Positions 38,450 through 51,031 of a stretch of 64,000 nucleotides of DNA are shown piece by piece. Under the pieces are notes generated by a model. The model did no database searches, was not told where the DNA came from, and was given only the letters and a program-made list of their open reading frames with translations. Source of the stretch: Heterobasidion occidentale (taxonomy: Eukaryota > Basidiomycota > Agaricomycetes > Russulales > Bondarzewiaceae); assembly GCA_039111635.1 (NCBI GenBank), contig JBCAQO010000002.1, positions 1,612,001 to 1,676,000 on the forward strand. Reading direction: 5' to 3'. Every line of letters begins with the position of its first letter. Position 1 is the stretch's first letter. Both the position numbers and the translations under genes were made by a program.

Positions 38450-39461
38450 AAATTCTTCGAGTCACTAAAGGCTCAAACCTCTTGATTTCTTCCATGCTAA
38501 GACCCATTATCATTTGGCGGATGTGGTTGACTCTGTCCTTTTCTTCTTTGACGTCTTCATCGTTGAATTGTCCTTTGTCCATTTCTCCTTCACATACCGC
38601 CCTGCGACAAGGAGGTTGGAATCTTCTCTTGGGTCGAGAAGGACAGTTGCGCCATGTGCCCGGGCTTCTTGCAAAAGAAGCACTTGCCTTCTTTGGCAAG
38701 TCGATCTCTTTCCGCCGGGGTAAGCTTTTTAAAGCGAGTGTGAACGGCATCGACCTCCATTTCTGTGGCATCTACATCCATAGGTTCATATTGAGGTTCT
38801 CTGTCATGCCACGGGGGTGCCCTTTCATCATAAAAGGTACGTGGGGTGTAGATTTGGAATTTGCCTTTCCGGAGGTTGTATGCTTGGTCTCTTGCGATGC
38901 GCATCCTTTTGTGTTTCTTTGTTTTCTCAACCAGCTCCTCTTAGGTACCGTCCTTGGAGAAATCTTCATAAACTCCCTTGGCTAGCTCTCATTTCAGTCC
39001 CCTCAGGAAATAGGTTTTCTTGGTTTCTTCGTTGACTCCAGCGAGCACTGCGAGCTGTTCAAATAGCTGTAGGTAGGTGTTGAAGGATTCCTTTCCTTGG
39101 TGTACCCTGGCCAGCTTGTTGCGAGCGTCCACTTCCTTATTGAACTCCTTGAAGTTGGTTGCTATCTTTTTACAGATGAAGATGAATCCAATGTTTCCTT
39201 CCATGTGTACTTGGCCCAATTGTTTAATGCATTCCTGGCTTGGGTAAAGTTCCACCATATTCCGGCCGACCCCTCCTTTATGTATGACAGAGCGTAAGCA
39301 ATCTTGGTAAATTCGTCTGCATAATCATTTTTTTTGGCCAGGATCATTAGGTCAATTTCGTGGAGGAATTGCTCTATTCGTTTTCTGTTTCCATTGAAGG
39401 GGGTAGGCTTGGCTATAGCTGGTCCCTTGGACTCAGCACCTCCAGGATTTGTTGACATCAT
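38412..39461 (-). pseudogene. gag: Element D gag remnants
   Basis: Frame-broken: capsid start MSTNPGGAESKGPAIAKPTP at 39458 with FLHEIDLMILAKKN and EGSAGIWWNF; frameshift near 39180; FKEFNKEVDARNKLARVHQG to YFLRGLK; further stops; nucleocapsid with zinc knuckle start CFFCKKPGHMAQ near 38670, frame change directly after it, continuing NCPSRPKRRFQPPCRRAVCE. The MSTNP start is shared with elements A and B. Confidence 0.82.
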
Positions 39462-39689
39462 ATCAGGCGGGGGCTCTGGATCTCCAGGCGGTTCTGGATT
39501 GTTACTTGGTGTTTCAATATGCTCTGGCTCGGGGACTTGGTCTAATGTTGGGGTTTAGAACTCTGCTTAGGGAGTGGTTTCTTGTAAGGGGGATGTAGCG
39601 GGAGTGTTTCTTCCAGGGATTCAACATCCACTGGCTGTTTCTCTGGGTAGAATATATATGTGCGGTCTTGGCGAGTTACGATGCCTATC

Positions 39690-40534
39690 TGTTAGGACCG
39701 CGTCCTAACACGTGCTTCGTACGTGAATGGATGGGCTGGTCAAGTGCTTCGGATGTGCTACAGACTCGGACCGTTCCCCATGACTCATTAGTATTTACAT
39801 GCTCGCTGCATGAACGTTTACTTACGGTTCCTGGTTCTTGATGTGGACAGACATTGGTTCCTGGCCCTGTTCCTGGTTCCTGATCGATTGTGATGTGCCT
39901 CGGTATTTGATATGGATGTGGACAGACATTAGTGCCCCAGTACTATAGTTAGATTGATGACGCATCTTAGCTTACATATCTCAATCGTTGACTTTGGTAC
40001 CTAAGAAGTGCACAGACCAGATCGTGATCCTGCCCTAGATACTTCTTTGTATATTTAGCTGAGATGAGCTTCTAAGAAGCTCAGCTCATTCACCTGTAAT
40101 ATATTCAATCTCTGCACTGCACCCAGTATCTGGCTACCTTCCTAGCCCACACTTTGTGATCTCTGTCAGATCTGAAACTCCTTTACACGGTCTGACGAAG
40201 CACTGGCCTCGTCTCCCTTCTCTTCTTACACCCTCTTCACGCACTACTACACCGGACTCGCCGCCTTCCGTGTTCTCAGTTGGACACCTCCTCGTGTCAT
40301 CTGTTGGACAGGAGAAGATCATCCAGTTCCTCCTCATCATCGAGAAGACCTCGAGGATCATCTCCTTAACCTCTTCGAGGACAAGGCAGAGAACAACTCC
40401 AAATTCCTTGTAAGAGCCCAAAGACGATCGGTCGTCTTCATTCATTAGAGCCTCCGACTCTACGACACTGTAGATGTATTAGCCTAGGGATCCCCTTCGT
40501 GCATCGGTGCACGTGATAGGTCTCCGACCTAACA
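39690..40534 (-). repeat. 5' LTR of element D (845 bp)
   Basis: Plus strand TGTTAGGACCGCG ... CCGACCTAACA. The first 21 bases form a perfect 9-bp hairpin (TGTTAGGAC-CGC-GTCCTAACA). Same family as the solo LTR at 60171-61032. Candidate TATA on the minus strand near 40048-40056 (AAATATACAAAG). Confidence 0.88.
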
Positions 40535-42411
40535 GTTGGCATTCATGATCCGATCTGCATTGGGCACAACAGTATTCCAGTAAGTTGCATATTACATGGA
40601 TTGTACTTTATATTGAATAAACAACAATGTAAACACCAAGGAGCATAATACATTCGTTAGGAGACAAACAAGACCATATGCAGGTGCTGGTATTCAACAA
40701 AAACGCAAAACAGCTGGATGTTTATGAAGATGGCATCATTTAGAGGGTGTTGCATGTTATAAGTGATCGCTTTCTTTGGTGTCCTGTTTGTTTTGTGGAA
40801 AGCAACAGGGAAAACTGAATGGCATACTGCTGATATGTGTTGACTCTTCAATTGCTTTAAAATTGTCTTAGTTTTCTTGTGAGCATTGATACAGACACAT
40901 TGTCTGGTTTGTGCCTCTTCTAATGTCCTTTACTATACATTCTAATCTAAATGAACTATACAATCACACACCCAAAATCATGTCATATTGCTACACTAAA
41001 TGTGATGTATAAAGAAAGAAATCAGATCAAACAAATGCAGGAGTGTGAGGAATCAAGACATAGGCACACGCATCTATTGCACAGCAGTTGGCTTTCATGG
41101 TTGGCACAAAGGCTTAGACAGCAAGTGTTCTGAAATGGTGCCCTGAGCTCTTCAAGCACTACATGTGGCAGCAGATGGACAAAAGAAAAAAATGGACTGC
41201 TGTGTAGGATGAGTGGATGAAAAGCTAAGGGTTTATGACCCTCAAGCAAAGGTCTTGCCAACGCAGTCAGCAGTTCCCTAGTTTAGCAATCTCTTCTTAA
41301 AAGGGCATTTGCTTATAGATGGGCTGGTAATACACTCTTGGATTTCAGCAGATTTCAGTGTGCTGTGGATGAGGTGGCTAAAGGGATCAAATAAAGCCAA
41401 AGGTATTGCCTAGTTTGATTGAGTTGTGGCTGCGGTGGCTGAGAACTGAATGCATTGCCCTTTATGGATGGCAAACTCACTCTAAAGTCCCTTGCTTCAT
41501 TTATGACATACGTGAATGTCACCTAACCTCTTTGCTTTCCCTCCTTTCCCCTCCATCTCCTTTGCTTTCAGTTTAGATAACCTTGTAGCATCATATGGTG
41601 GATTACAATAAATAGATTACAAATATTGAAATACCCAAACAACCAAACTACAAGGATGCAGAAAGTGAACTTATAAGAAATAATCCAGAACTCATCTTAC
41701 TTTATAATATGGCAGGTGTCATGATTCCTAGACCTTTTAGCTGTTGAAAGCAATAGTAATGACAATCACACTAACGAGGATTTAGAAGTAGTGAACAGCA
41801 ATGGGTTTTTTTATGATGACATCAGAGAACACATTGAGAACAGCCCAGGTGAGCACACCACTCAGAATCACTCAGTCCATTCAAAAACCATTATGTATTG
41901 TCTAACTCCACTCTACAAGGTTGATGAGAATGCTAGCTATCCCAGCGCCCTATTTCTGGTCCAAAGTAAGTGTACTCATTCTCATATGCACAAGGTCTTT
42001 CTCATTATAGGCAGTAAGGACTATCCTTTTGCGTGGACGTAAAGTAGCCCTCTTATCAGTGTCCATTCAGGTCTTTTCTTCTTTGGTGCCTCTAGCCTCC
42101 CACTCCACTTTCTTCTCTTTTAGCAACTACAGTGTGAAGTTCATCAATGCATTACTCATAGATATTGACGTATACACTCACCAAAGTGCCTGCTTTACTA
42201 ATCAATGACATGCTGCACAAGACAATCTCAAACTTGCGACATCCATTCTTGTTTCCTTTCACACAAACAGATCAAAATGCCACGGTTAGTCGGACAAAGT
42301 GTCTGTGCCTGAAAGTACCAGGTTCAGTAACAATAGGTGGCTCAGGTAGCACTTGTAATCTAAGACTAGACATGGTGAGGAACAGAACTTTTTCAGCAAA
42401 GAGCTGAATCG
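40535..42411. other. AT-rich, no supported feature
   Basis: Right flank of element D. I see only short open frames without protein-like composition, no RNA gene and no repeat structure. Confidence 0.6.
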
Positions 42412-42978
42412 CTACTCTTCACACAGGGCCTCGGTCAGCTTGCTGTAACAGACAAAGTTGTCTTCCGTGAATGCAAAAACAGTGTTCCCTCTCAGGAATT
42501 TAGAGAAAAGGCCATTGGAGTCAACATTGGACGGGATTGGTAGGGGTGGAACATGTGACCTTAGCAACTTGCATGTAAACAAGAAGGCGGATGCGTGAAT
42601 TGAGTGCATGTTGTATACTTGGCCAGGCTGGAAAGCGAGCATTGCACCATTAGAAGAGTACTGCTCAAGGAAGCCATAGAAAATTCGAACAGCCGATATT
42701 GCCAACAAAAAAGTATTGTTGCCTTCACCAGTGACGTGCACTTGTTGGATAAGTGACCCAGGGCAATACACTTGTCTTTATGGCAAATCAGATCAGGTGA
42801 GAATAATTAAACAATGTTGTCTTACCTGTGATTGCTGAGCAAGGTCAGCATCATGTAGCCCACGAGGTGACCCATGAATTTGAATTTAGCTTCCTCGTTC
42901 ATGTCTGGACCACTCGAGAAGACTAAGTAGTTGGTGCTGTCAGCACCGTGTACTACCTTGAGCAACTTTTCAATGCGC
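42412..42978 (-). pseudogene. 3' part of an unrecognised spliced gene, cut by a solo LTR
   Basis: Minus strand: coding from 42978 (RIEKLLKVVHGADSTNYLVF, EEAKFKFMGHLVGYMM), a likely intron of about 50 nt (GTAAGA ... AAAG, about 42825-42776), then VYCPGSLIQQVHVTGEGN, FLLAISAVRIFYGFLEQYSS and on to TAG at 42412-42414. Across the LTR the same strand at 44220-44053 reads DELLPDVISSDACKKELILA and YILTQTIHADWQLL, which continues the protein upstream. No known family recognised. Confidence 0.5.
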
Positions 42979-44048
42979 TGATAAGCATGCACCTGCTTTG
43001 GGATCTGAGGGAGGTATTTGGGAAGCTTTGGGGAGATACAGAACAGCTCTAGACAAGTACCGAAGACGCCAACTCACACTGAACGTGGTTGGTCCCTACC
43101 CAAACAACTGCAAGCCACCAAAGGATGTTTGGCAGCACTTGGGTCAGTTTGTGCACACTTCACGTACTTACCATGACCACACAGGAGTGTTACAATAGAC
43201 ATTTACAAGATCAGGAGCCGATAGCCTATTTGGCCAATGTGGTCCGTAATTTGGCCAGCTCTTATTGCTTATTGTCCCGACTTCCACACATTCAGTTGAA
43301 CGCAATCTCGCACATTGCTTGGCTATCCAAGCCATATGTTTACTCTTTCTTTATTTTCATTGGTTCTCCAATGCCTGTTCCTACTACCGATGCTTGGACA
43401 ACAGATACCAAATGTTCGGGATTTTGTTAGTGCTGATAGACTTTTACCTTATTGCCTTTGGAACCCATATGGACATTCACCTACCTTCTTATCTTTGCTG
43501 TGCACTAGGACTTGGCACCTGTTTGGTACTTACTCTCATTTCTTGTTCAATATTTTACTTAGGGGCTCTGTTTACTATAAAAGCCTACATACAACTCTGA
43601 AATAAACCAGCTTTCGCACCCCACAGTTCAGAGCTCATTCGTACTTGTCTCAACCTTTGAAACTGTCTTTGTCAACTCTCAAAAACTTATTGTCCTCGTT
43701 GTTTGGCCTCATTTGCATTTGTACTCATCTCTTTGCTCATACCTCTTGTCCTCCCTTGTATATTGTTAGAGTCCCATGTGGCTCTTGAAGCACGTAGTTG
43801 TCGATCGCAACACTGCTTTTTTGTTACCAAACATATCCCCAACACGACCGACCAAACACTTGGTTGGTGTTTGGTGCAGTCCCAAAACTGTTTGGGCACT
43901 ATAATCTCATACTCTCCATTGCTCCTCAGTGTGCCCTCACTTTCTAAAGTCATCACTAACAATTCCTTGTGTATTAGATACTAGCTCCAGCACTCTAGAG
44001 GTTGTTTTGGTGTTGTGCTCGGCACTTAGAGACACCTCTAGTGTATCA
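42979..44048 (+). repeat. Solo LTR of the element C family
   Basis: TGATAAGCATGCACC to CTCTAGTGTATCA, 1070 bp, opposite orientation to element C. Flanks GCGC (42975-42978) and GTGC (44049-44052) fit a GCGC duplication with one C-to-T. Many CpG of element C are TpG or CpA here. Confidence 0.88.
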
Positions 44049-44220
44049 GTGCACATATGAGGTATAAGACAATAATTGCCAGTCAGCATGAATGGTCTGG
44101 GTGAGGATATAAGAAGCAAGAATCAGCTCTTTCTTACAAGCATCAGAAGAAATAACATCAGGTAACAATTCATCGAGTGGTGGGGATAGAGCCATGATGA
44201 CCTATTGGGATATTTGTTGG
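44049..44220 (-). pseudogene. 5' continuation of the gene interrupted at 42978
   Basis: Open on the minus strand: ALSPPLDELLPDVISSDACK, KELILASYILTQTIHADWQL, reaching the LTR edge. Joined to 42978 after removing the LTR and one 4-bp copy, the reading direction is the same. Confidence 0.4.
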
Positions 44221-45524
44221 CCTTGCTCATTATAAGGTCGGTTGCTCAGGGCATGGCACGAGTTAATCAGCCATGGGCAATATTTGACCCACACAGCTCT
44301 CCTCTCCTCAAGTCACTCCATTAGCCTGAACATTTCATGTTAGGCACATCTAAATTCCTATGCTCCAATGTACGGTCTTTTCACTTATTCATGTCTGTCC
44401 CACTGACAACCCTTTTCTTGGTAAATACACAGATTACTCGCATAGTGTTCCTTGTGCTGGCCAGTCACAACAATAATAGCCGACAGGGTATATATTGAGC
44501 ATTCAGATTAACGACTTGTTGGGGTTGGATCTATAATTCCCCAGATGCCATTTCATCTCCAGGTTGACCAGACTGGCTCCGTCCTTCCCCAAAGTTCTGC
44601 TTTCTATGCCCCTTGTCATGGTAAGATGGACACGTAACTAAGTCAATGTCATATGCCTACCATGATTGTTGGAATTGGCACGTATCCTAGGGTCCTTTGC
44701 TTGGGGCATCACAATTTCATCCCAATAGACTAACCAGATGATTCCAAGGTTGGAAGCAAATTCTTCTTCATCTGTACCCTTGATTGATCATAGATGGGAT
44801 CTTGCTCAGGTCTGATGCAATATAATTCCCAATTCCACTGTAAATGAATTGCTTGGATCTGACATGAACAATTAATTTGCAGATTTAGGAACTTTGGCAT
44901 GTTCAACAGTACCATGTCTCTGTGCATAAATTTGTCTCAGTAGATCTTGAGGTTCACTACACCATGATGTCACATCTATCAGTGTGGATGCTCACTTATC
45001 TCATGGCTGTTGTTAGAGTTCTAGGGCCTCGCTTAGAATATTACTTAGAGTTGGGTCTCTCTATAACCTTCTAAGTTGACACTGTAGACTCAATTGAACC
45101 CTTCTACACCCAACTCTCTGCATTATGGACACCACTGTCCTGACTTGCCAGTTAGTTTTCTAGCCATTCCCTATCTTACCATTAGAGTGGATCCATGATA
45201 CTGTAGCATATGCCCTGGGCAACTATCTATATGATCTGTGTTTTTACCCTGTAGATGACTCTGACAACATCACACTCGTTGTCACCCTTCTACATATTGA
45301 TTGCACTTTCTAGACATGTACTTTGGCCCTGCTTGTGGATATTTGCCAAAATATGCCCTTCAATCCCCAATCTGGGTGCGTGCTTTCAAATCATTCCCTT
45401 TTCTGCCTTTACTGATCTATAATCATCCTCAAGCTTACCTGAAGATTTTCATGTCAATATCTTGATCTTCCAAGAAATCTCACTTGCGGTCAAATATTAT
45501 CCCTTGAAGATGCTTTGGACACGC
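44221..45524 (-). other. Decayed coding-like DNA
   Basis: Minus-strand stretches such as HLQWNWELYCIRPEQDPIYD (about 44855-44795) and YWDEIVMPQAKDPRI look protein-like but are broken by stops. Perhaps the same gene as 42412-44220. No clear boundaries. Confidence 0.3.
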
Positions 45525-46605
45525 TAATATGCTAGAGGTGGCTCTAAGTGCCGAGCATAGCACCAAAACAACCTCTAATGCAGGGGGTGCTGGAGCTAGT
45601 ATCTGATACACAAGGAATCATTAGTTAGGACTTGAGAAAGCGAGGGCATACTGAAGAGTAATGAGGAGGGTGAGATTAAAGTGCCCAAACGGTTTCGGGA
45701 CTACACCAAACACCGACCAAACATTTGGTCGGTCGAGTCGGGTTGGGTAGTTGATCGGTGACGAGAGGGTAGTGTCGTGATTGACAACTATGTGCTTCAA
45801 GAGTCACACGGGACTCTGACAATATACAAAGACGGACGAGGGGTACGAGCGAGGGGATGAGTACGAATGCAAACGAGGCCAAATGACGAGGAGGACAAGT
45901 TTGCTAAAGTCGGCGAAGATGATTTAATGTTTGAGACGAGTGCAAATGAGCTCTGGACTGTGGGGTGCAAAAGCTGGTTTATTCCAGAGTTGTATGTAGG
46001 TTTTTATAGTAAACAGAGCCCCTAAGTAACTATTGAACGAGAAATGAGAGTCAATGCCGAACAGGTGCCAAGCCCTAGCAAACAGAGAAGATAAGAAGGT
46101 AGGTGAGATGTCCATATGGTTTTGAAGGTGATAAGATAAAAGTCTATCAGCGATGACAAAATCCCAACTGTTTGGTATCCATCGTCCAAGCATAGGTAGC
46201 AGGAACAGACATTAGAGAGCCAATGAGAATAAAGAAATAGTAAACGTACAACTTGGATAGACAAGTAATGGTGCAAGATTGTGTTTGCCCAAACATGTGG
46301 AAGTCAGGACAATAAGCAATAAGAGCTGGCCAACTTACGGACCACATTGGCCAAATGGGTTATCAACTTCCGATCTCATCCATGTCTATCGCAACCCTCC
46401 TGTGCGGTCATGGTAAGTACGTGAAGTGTGCGCAAACTGACCCAAGTGCTGCCAAACACCCTTTGGTGGCTTGCCATTGTTTGGGTATGGACCAACCGTG
46501 TTTGGTGCAAGTTGGCGTCTTTGGTGCTCATCTAGAGCTGTTTGGTATCTCCCCAAAGCTTCCCAAATACCTTCCCCGGACCCCAGAGCAGGTGCATGCT
46601 CCTCA
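45525..46605 (-). repeat. Solo LTR of the element C family
   Basis: Starts TAATATGCTAGAGG (TG mutated to TA), ends GCATGCTCCTCA; 1081 bp. Left flank ACGC, right flank CTCC: no duplication visible. Confidence 0.85.
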
Positions 46606-48150
46606 CTCCAGTTGGTTACTCAACACTGATCCAATTTAAGCCCCTTTGACCCCTTTCAAATCCATCCTGGGTATCCAACTTGTCAATGAAGCCCGTTTGT
46701 TTGGTTTTCTGTTTTTGATTCAGCCTTATGAGAAAGAGTGTCTCTGCACTGACTTATATACACCAATTGACATGGAACACCTTCAGCTCTCGTACATGAG
46801 TGTGTCCTCTATGTACTACCACATTCTTTTGGTTGTATCATTGAACACCTTGTTGACAGGGCCAGGCTATATGGAAGAAGTCAGTGTGCTAACCTTGTTT
46901 CTACAAGTGCTTTGAAACTGACATAGTCAATGCCACTTCATAGTAATACAACTAGACTATACAATCACACAGTTTCACCATTTTCTCCCCATTGGTCCAC
47001 GGTCTGAGGAGTTTTGGAAATATGTAAGAGAATCTCTAAGTCCACATTGGCACCTTGTTGATATAGTTCATTTATGCTCAGAGTATGGGCCCAGTGCTAC
47101 TGGAGCACCTCAAACAGACTGGTCCTCTTTGTATTTCTGATGAGTATGATTACCATCAACTCTGTGACAAATTTGACCTTGTCCGCTCGGCGCCCCTGGC
47201 AATGCATGCACCGGTATTACATGGGCTCTGGTTCCCATACGTATGGTATTAGATTGGGGCCCAAATAGGCCTTCAGCCCCAGAACATGGCAGTTTTCTTG
47301 CAGATGAGGTTGCATGTTAAGCAGATTCTGACACCGAGTGAATATAAGAAATACTGCGGGTGAACTCATCTCCTCCTTGCTCTCCTTACTTGTCCTGATA
47401 ATTTACTTACACCAGATCTAAGAACAGCCACATCTTCTAGATCTGAGATGCAGGAGCATCTGGCAGATTTGTCATTGAAGCACTGAATATGATTTCCCTT
47501 TTCTACAATGTCTTGTAACTAGTCATTGCAACTGTCAAAAGATTACTGCCTAGACAATGTATCATTCCCTACTACCATGCACGCAGACAGGAACAGCAAG
47601 CACTTGTGACACATGTCTTGCCGAACTCACATAAAGGATCAGAAGAACCGCCCATGGAGTATGTGTCCACTATGCGCACATGTATTATTGGCTCCCCACT
47701 CTTCATTTGTTACCTCAACAACCATGTCCTCCCACTGGAGTGTTTAGAAGAAATATGTGCTCAAATTGTGAGGGGGTATTTTGCTGCTCTAGCCGTCAAC
47801 CCTTGTTGTGTACCCTCTGTTGATCCTGTGCTAAGTATGCTGGGCCTGTGTCAATCCTTTTGCGCCATCATGAAACACTTCTTGGAGCTTGTCTGGGGTA
47901 ATACATTCTATGCGCCAGGTACCAAGTAAGTGTCTCCTTAGTTCAGATGTCTATCCACGTTGATGCCATATTGTAGAAAAATCATACACTATACATGGAT
48001 TGTGTTGAACCTGCGAGCCTTTGTGTTGTGTGCTTTAGACTCACCTTGTGTGCTCGTCATCAAGGAGTTGGCACTACCTTGTCTATCCAAGAGGTCTATC
48101 AGAACCCTGGCCTGCACACTCATAAGAGCTGTGCACTTCTATATCATGAC
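46606..48150 (+). pseudogene. Remnants of an unrecognised spliced coding sequence
   Basis: Plus strand, about 46979-47265: GPRSEEFWKYVRESLSPHWH, LCSEYGPSATGAPQTDWSS, a frame change near 47138, then DEYDYHQLCDKFDLVRSAPL and HAPVLHGLWFPYVWY. A further open block at 47606-47929 (CIIGSPLFICYLNNHVLPLE, IVRGYFAALAVNPCCVPSVD) ends with a possible intron (GTAAGT ... TAG, 47927-47977) and more coding-like sequence up to the LTR at 48151. Could be a host gene or an old DNA transposon; I cannot name a family. Confidence 0.4.
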
Positions 48151-48727
48151 TATTATGACTTGACCGATTGGGGCCCTTCGGGGCCGGTCTATCCAATGGT
48201 TCAAGCATCACATGCTAGGCGGCTCCACTACGGAGCGTACATCAAGGTATTTGGCATGTCCTTAGGAGCCGACTGGACCAATGGTTCCTCAAGACATCGG
48301 TAGAGGCTATATTGGAGGGGCATGAGGTTTGCACAGTGATAAGAGAGGCATTCACATGCCATGGGCTTAGGGCTTATGGGTAAGCACCTCGTCGCACCAG
48401 GATGGATTGGTGCGACTGGAGAAGTACAAGAGTAGGCACCGGCTGAGAGAGACGGCGACCACAGCTCTCCTAGGATGGAAACCTGGAGAAGCACACGGAC
48501 TCTTACCCTATACCCTATATAGTATATAAGGCCCATAGAATAGGCTGAGGATCTTCAGTCTATTCTCTTCGTTCTTAGGTATCTCCATATACCTACCTTT
48601 GAACCAATCATTATTCCCTCCTGTATCGTTGCCTGATACAGTTGAGACTTCGTCCACCACTCAGTCTGCCGTGCAACCTAGGGAAGAACCTGTTACTCTT
48701 GGGTTACTGAACGAGCAGTTCGTAACA
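48151..48727 (+). repeat. Solo LTR of the element A/B family
   Basis: 577 bp from TATTATGACTTGACCG (TG mutated to TA) to CGTAACA, with perfect 5-bp duplications ATGAC at 48146-48150 and 48728-48732. Confidence 0.93.
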
Positions 48728-50214
48728 ATGACTTGTGTTTGCATTGCAGTTGGCCCAGAATTCCTGCATACTGGTCAAGCGGCCGTTTTTCGATGCAATG
48801 ACTTAATCAAGATGTGCCAAGAATTCTTTACAATTCCAGCATACATACATCAACCTCTAATGTAGCGCCTTGTGGAATCATTAGTAGAGTGCTTAGCTAG
48901 GTTGCAAAAATGTGCGCATGTTTCTTTTTGGATGTTCCTTGATGAAACAATAACAATGCCTACCTGCAGTACACGCTCTCAGAGATCTGATGAAGCATTT
49001 CTTTAAAGTTGCAGGATGGTTACGCACCGATGACGAGGATTTTAACGCAGTATGTCATTTCAAAAAGCTTACTACATCATCATTCATATACTGGATCAAC
49101 TCATTAGAGCAGTGGTCGCTGGGTAATAGCATGGCTGCAAGGACGTGAGTGTAAAAGGGTTTATTTCAAGGCATATCATTGTAAATGGGCCAAAGAGTCC
49201 AGAGTCTGGGTCATCCCGCTCATACACTTAACCTCAGATGACCTTGACTCTGTTGATTTTCAGTGGATTTGGTTGAAGGTTGCTATCTAGAAGGACAATA
49301 ACAGTTTCAGGTTGTAGCCATACAAGCGGATGAATGAGCTTGTAGGATGCATTCTTGAGGGCCGGGAGAGAATTAGGGTCCATGTGTGATGTCATCATAT
49401 AGTGTCTGAAGACCCAATCTTATCTTCTTATGTTAGCATGCTCACTGAATCCTGTCACCTCTTGCATAGTATGACAGGATAGCCTCCGGATAGAGTTTCT
49501 TGCATGTAATAGAGATATGTACCCTGCTTCTGACAATCACCAGTCAAGGTACCCTCTCAAGCGATACAATAGCCTCAGGAAAGAGGTCCTTGCATGTAAT
49601 AGAGATATGTACCCTGTTTCTGACCATTACCGGTTGAGGTACCCTCTCAAGTTGTATATGCCTCTTGGAGTATTATTTTGACCGTGATAAGTCTTGTGTC
49701 CTATGCCATGGAATCCTTCTAACTTTGTATTTGCTGTAATCCAATTTATCCATCTGAGTTTGTTATCAGCCTCATTGGATCCAATCTATTTAAAAATTGA
49801 TGCACCCCTCCTCCTCATACCTTATGTTTCACTTGCAATATCTCGAGTCCCACATTTGGAGATCTGTGTCTCTTGATCACATCAATTGTGCAACATTGTA
49901 TCAAGATTCAATCACGATGGCCCCCATACATTGAACTCAAATCTATATTATCTGGTACCAATCCTCATTTCAAACAATTTCATACATCTCATTTGTTTTC
50001 ATTTGAAGGCATCATTTTCCAACATACTAGCATCTCAGCCGACTCAGCCAATGTGGCAATGCCCTTGATGCATCATTCTTTCTCCAAATGTTTCAGCCGT
50101 GGTAGGTGAGCTTGTGTCATTCCTTGAGCCGTAAAATCTTGTACATGCACACCATTGGATCACAAGTGAACCTGAGCAATACCCTCTTATTTTTGGAGTT
50201 ATTCACTTTTCTGT
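48728..50214. other. Decayed, partly coding-like DNA
   Basis: Plus-strand fragments about 49150-49390 (KAYHCKWAKESRVWVIPLIH, LTSDDLDSVDFQWIWLKV) look like exon remains, with stops between them. It also holds the tandem repeat at 49481-49655. No intact gene. Confidence 0.35.
49481..49655. repeat. Two-copy 90-bp tandem repeat
   Basis: Unit starts AGCCTC at 49481 and 49571; both units contain TTGCATGTAATAGAGATATG followed by TACCCTG and end GGTACCCTCTCAAG. About 85 percent identical by eye. Confidence 0.8.
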
Positions 50215-50218
50215 GCGT

Positions 50219-51031
50219 TAATACGCTAAAGGTGTCTCTAAGTGCCTAGCACAATACCAAAACAACCTCTAGAGCAGGGGGTACTGGAGCTAGTATCTAA
50301 TATACAAGAAATTGTTAGTGACAACTTTAGAAAGCGAGGGTGCACTGAGGAGCAATGGAGAGTGTGAGATTATAGCTCCTGAACGGTTTTGGGACTGTAC
50401 CGAACACCAACCAAACATTTGGTTGGACGTGTTGGGGATACGTTTGGTAACAAAAAAGGTAGTGTTACAACCAACAACTACGTGCTTCAAGAGCCACATG
50501 GGACTCTGACAATATACAAGGGAGGACAAGAGGTATGAGCAAAGAGACAAGTACAAATGTGAACAAGGCCAAATGACAAGGATGACAAGTTTTTGGGAGT
50601 CGACAAAGATGATTTCAAAGGTTGAGATGAGTGTGAATGAGTTTTGAACTGTGGGGTGCAAAAGCTGGTTTATTCCAGAGTTGTATGTAGGTTTTTATAG
50701 TAAATGGAGCCCCTAAGTAAAATATTGAACGAGAAATGAGAGTAAATACCGAACGGGCACCAAGACCTAGCGAACAGCGAAGATAAGAAGGTAGGTAAGA
50801 TGTCCATATGGGTTCCAAAGGCGATAAGGTAAAAGTCTATCAGCAATAATAAAATCCCAAATGTTTGGTATCGTCGTCCAAGCGTAGGTAGTGGGAACAG
50901 GCACTGGAGAGCTAATAAAAAGCAAGAAATAGTAAATGTATGACTTGGATGGCCAAGCAATGGTGCAAGATTGTGTTCAACCAAACATGTGGAAGTTGGG
51001 AAGATAAGAGATAAGGACTGACTGGATATGG
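50219..51031 (-). repeat. Solo LTR of the element C family, left part (split by a second LTR)
   Basis: Starts TAATACGCTAAAGG; continues at 52116-52392. Outer flanks GCGT (50215-50218) and GCGC (52393-52396) fit a GCGC duplication with one C-to-T. Confidence 0.85.

Larger units (their letters stand above)
32335..40534 (-). mobile_element. Element D: decayed Ty3/gypsy chromovirus (right part; rest lies left of the window)
   Basis: 5' LTR 40534-39690, gag remnants (39461-38412), protease (38449-37565), RT/RNaseH (37235-35895), integrase and chromodomain (35952-34153), then several post-pol ORFs until element B interrupts at 32334/32335. Many stops and frameshifts. The 3' part and 3' LTR should be to the left of position 1. 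Confidence 0.88.

Noticed and set aside
39690..40534. D-family LTR as a solo LTR
   Set aside because: Flanking bases CTATC and GTTGG do not match, and gag remnants of the same orientation begin directly downstream, so it is the 5' LTR of element D.
43089..43605. Plus-strand hydrophobic ORFs of about 100 codons in C-family solo LTRs (also 51326-51661, 46022-46276)
   Set aside because: They lie wholly within LTRs, differ in frame between copies and come from T-rich decayed sequence.
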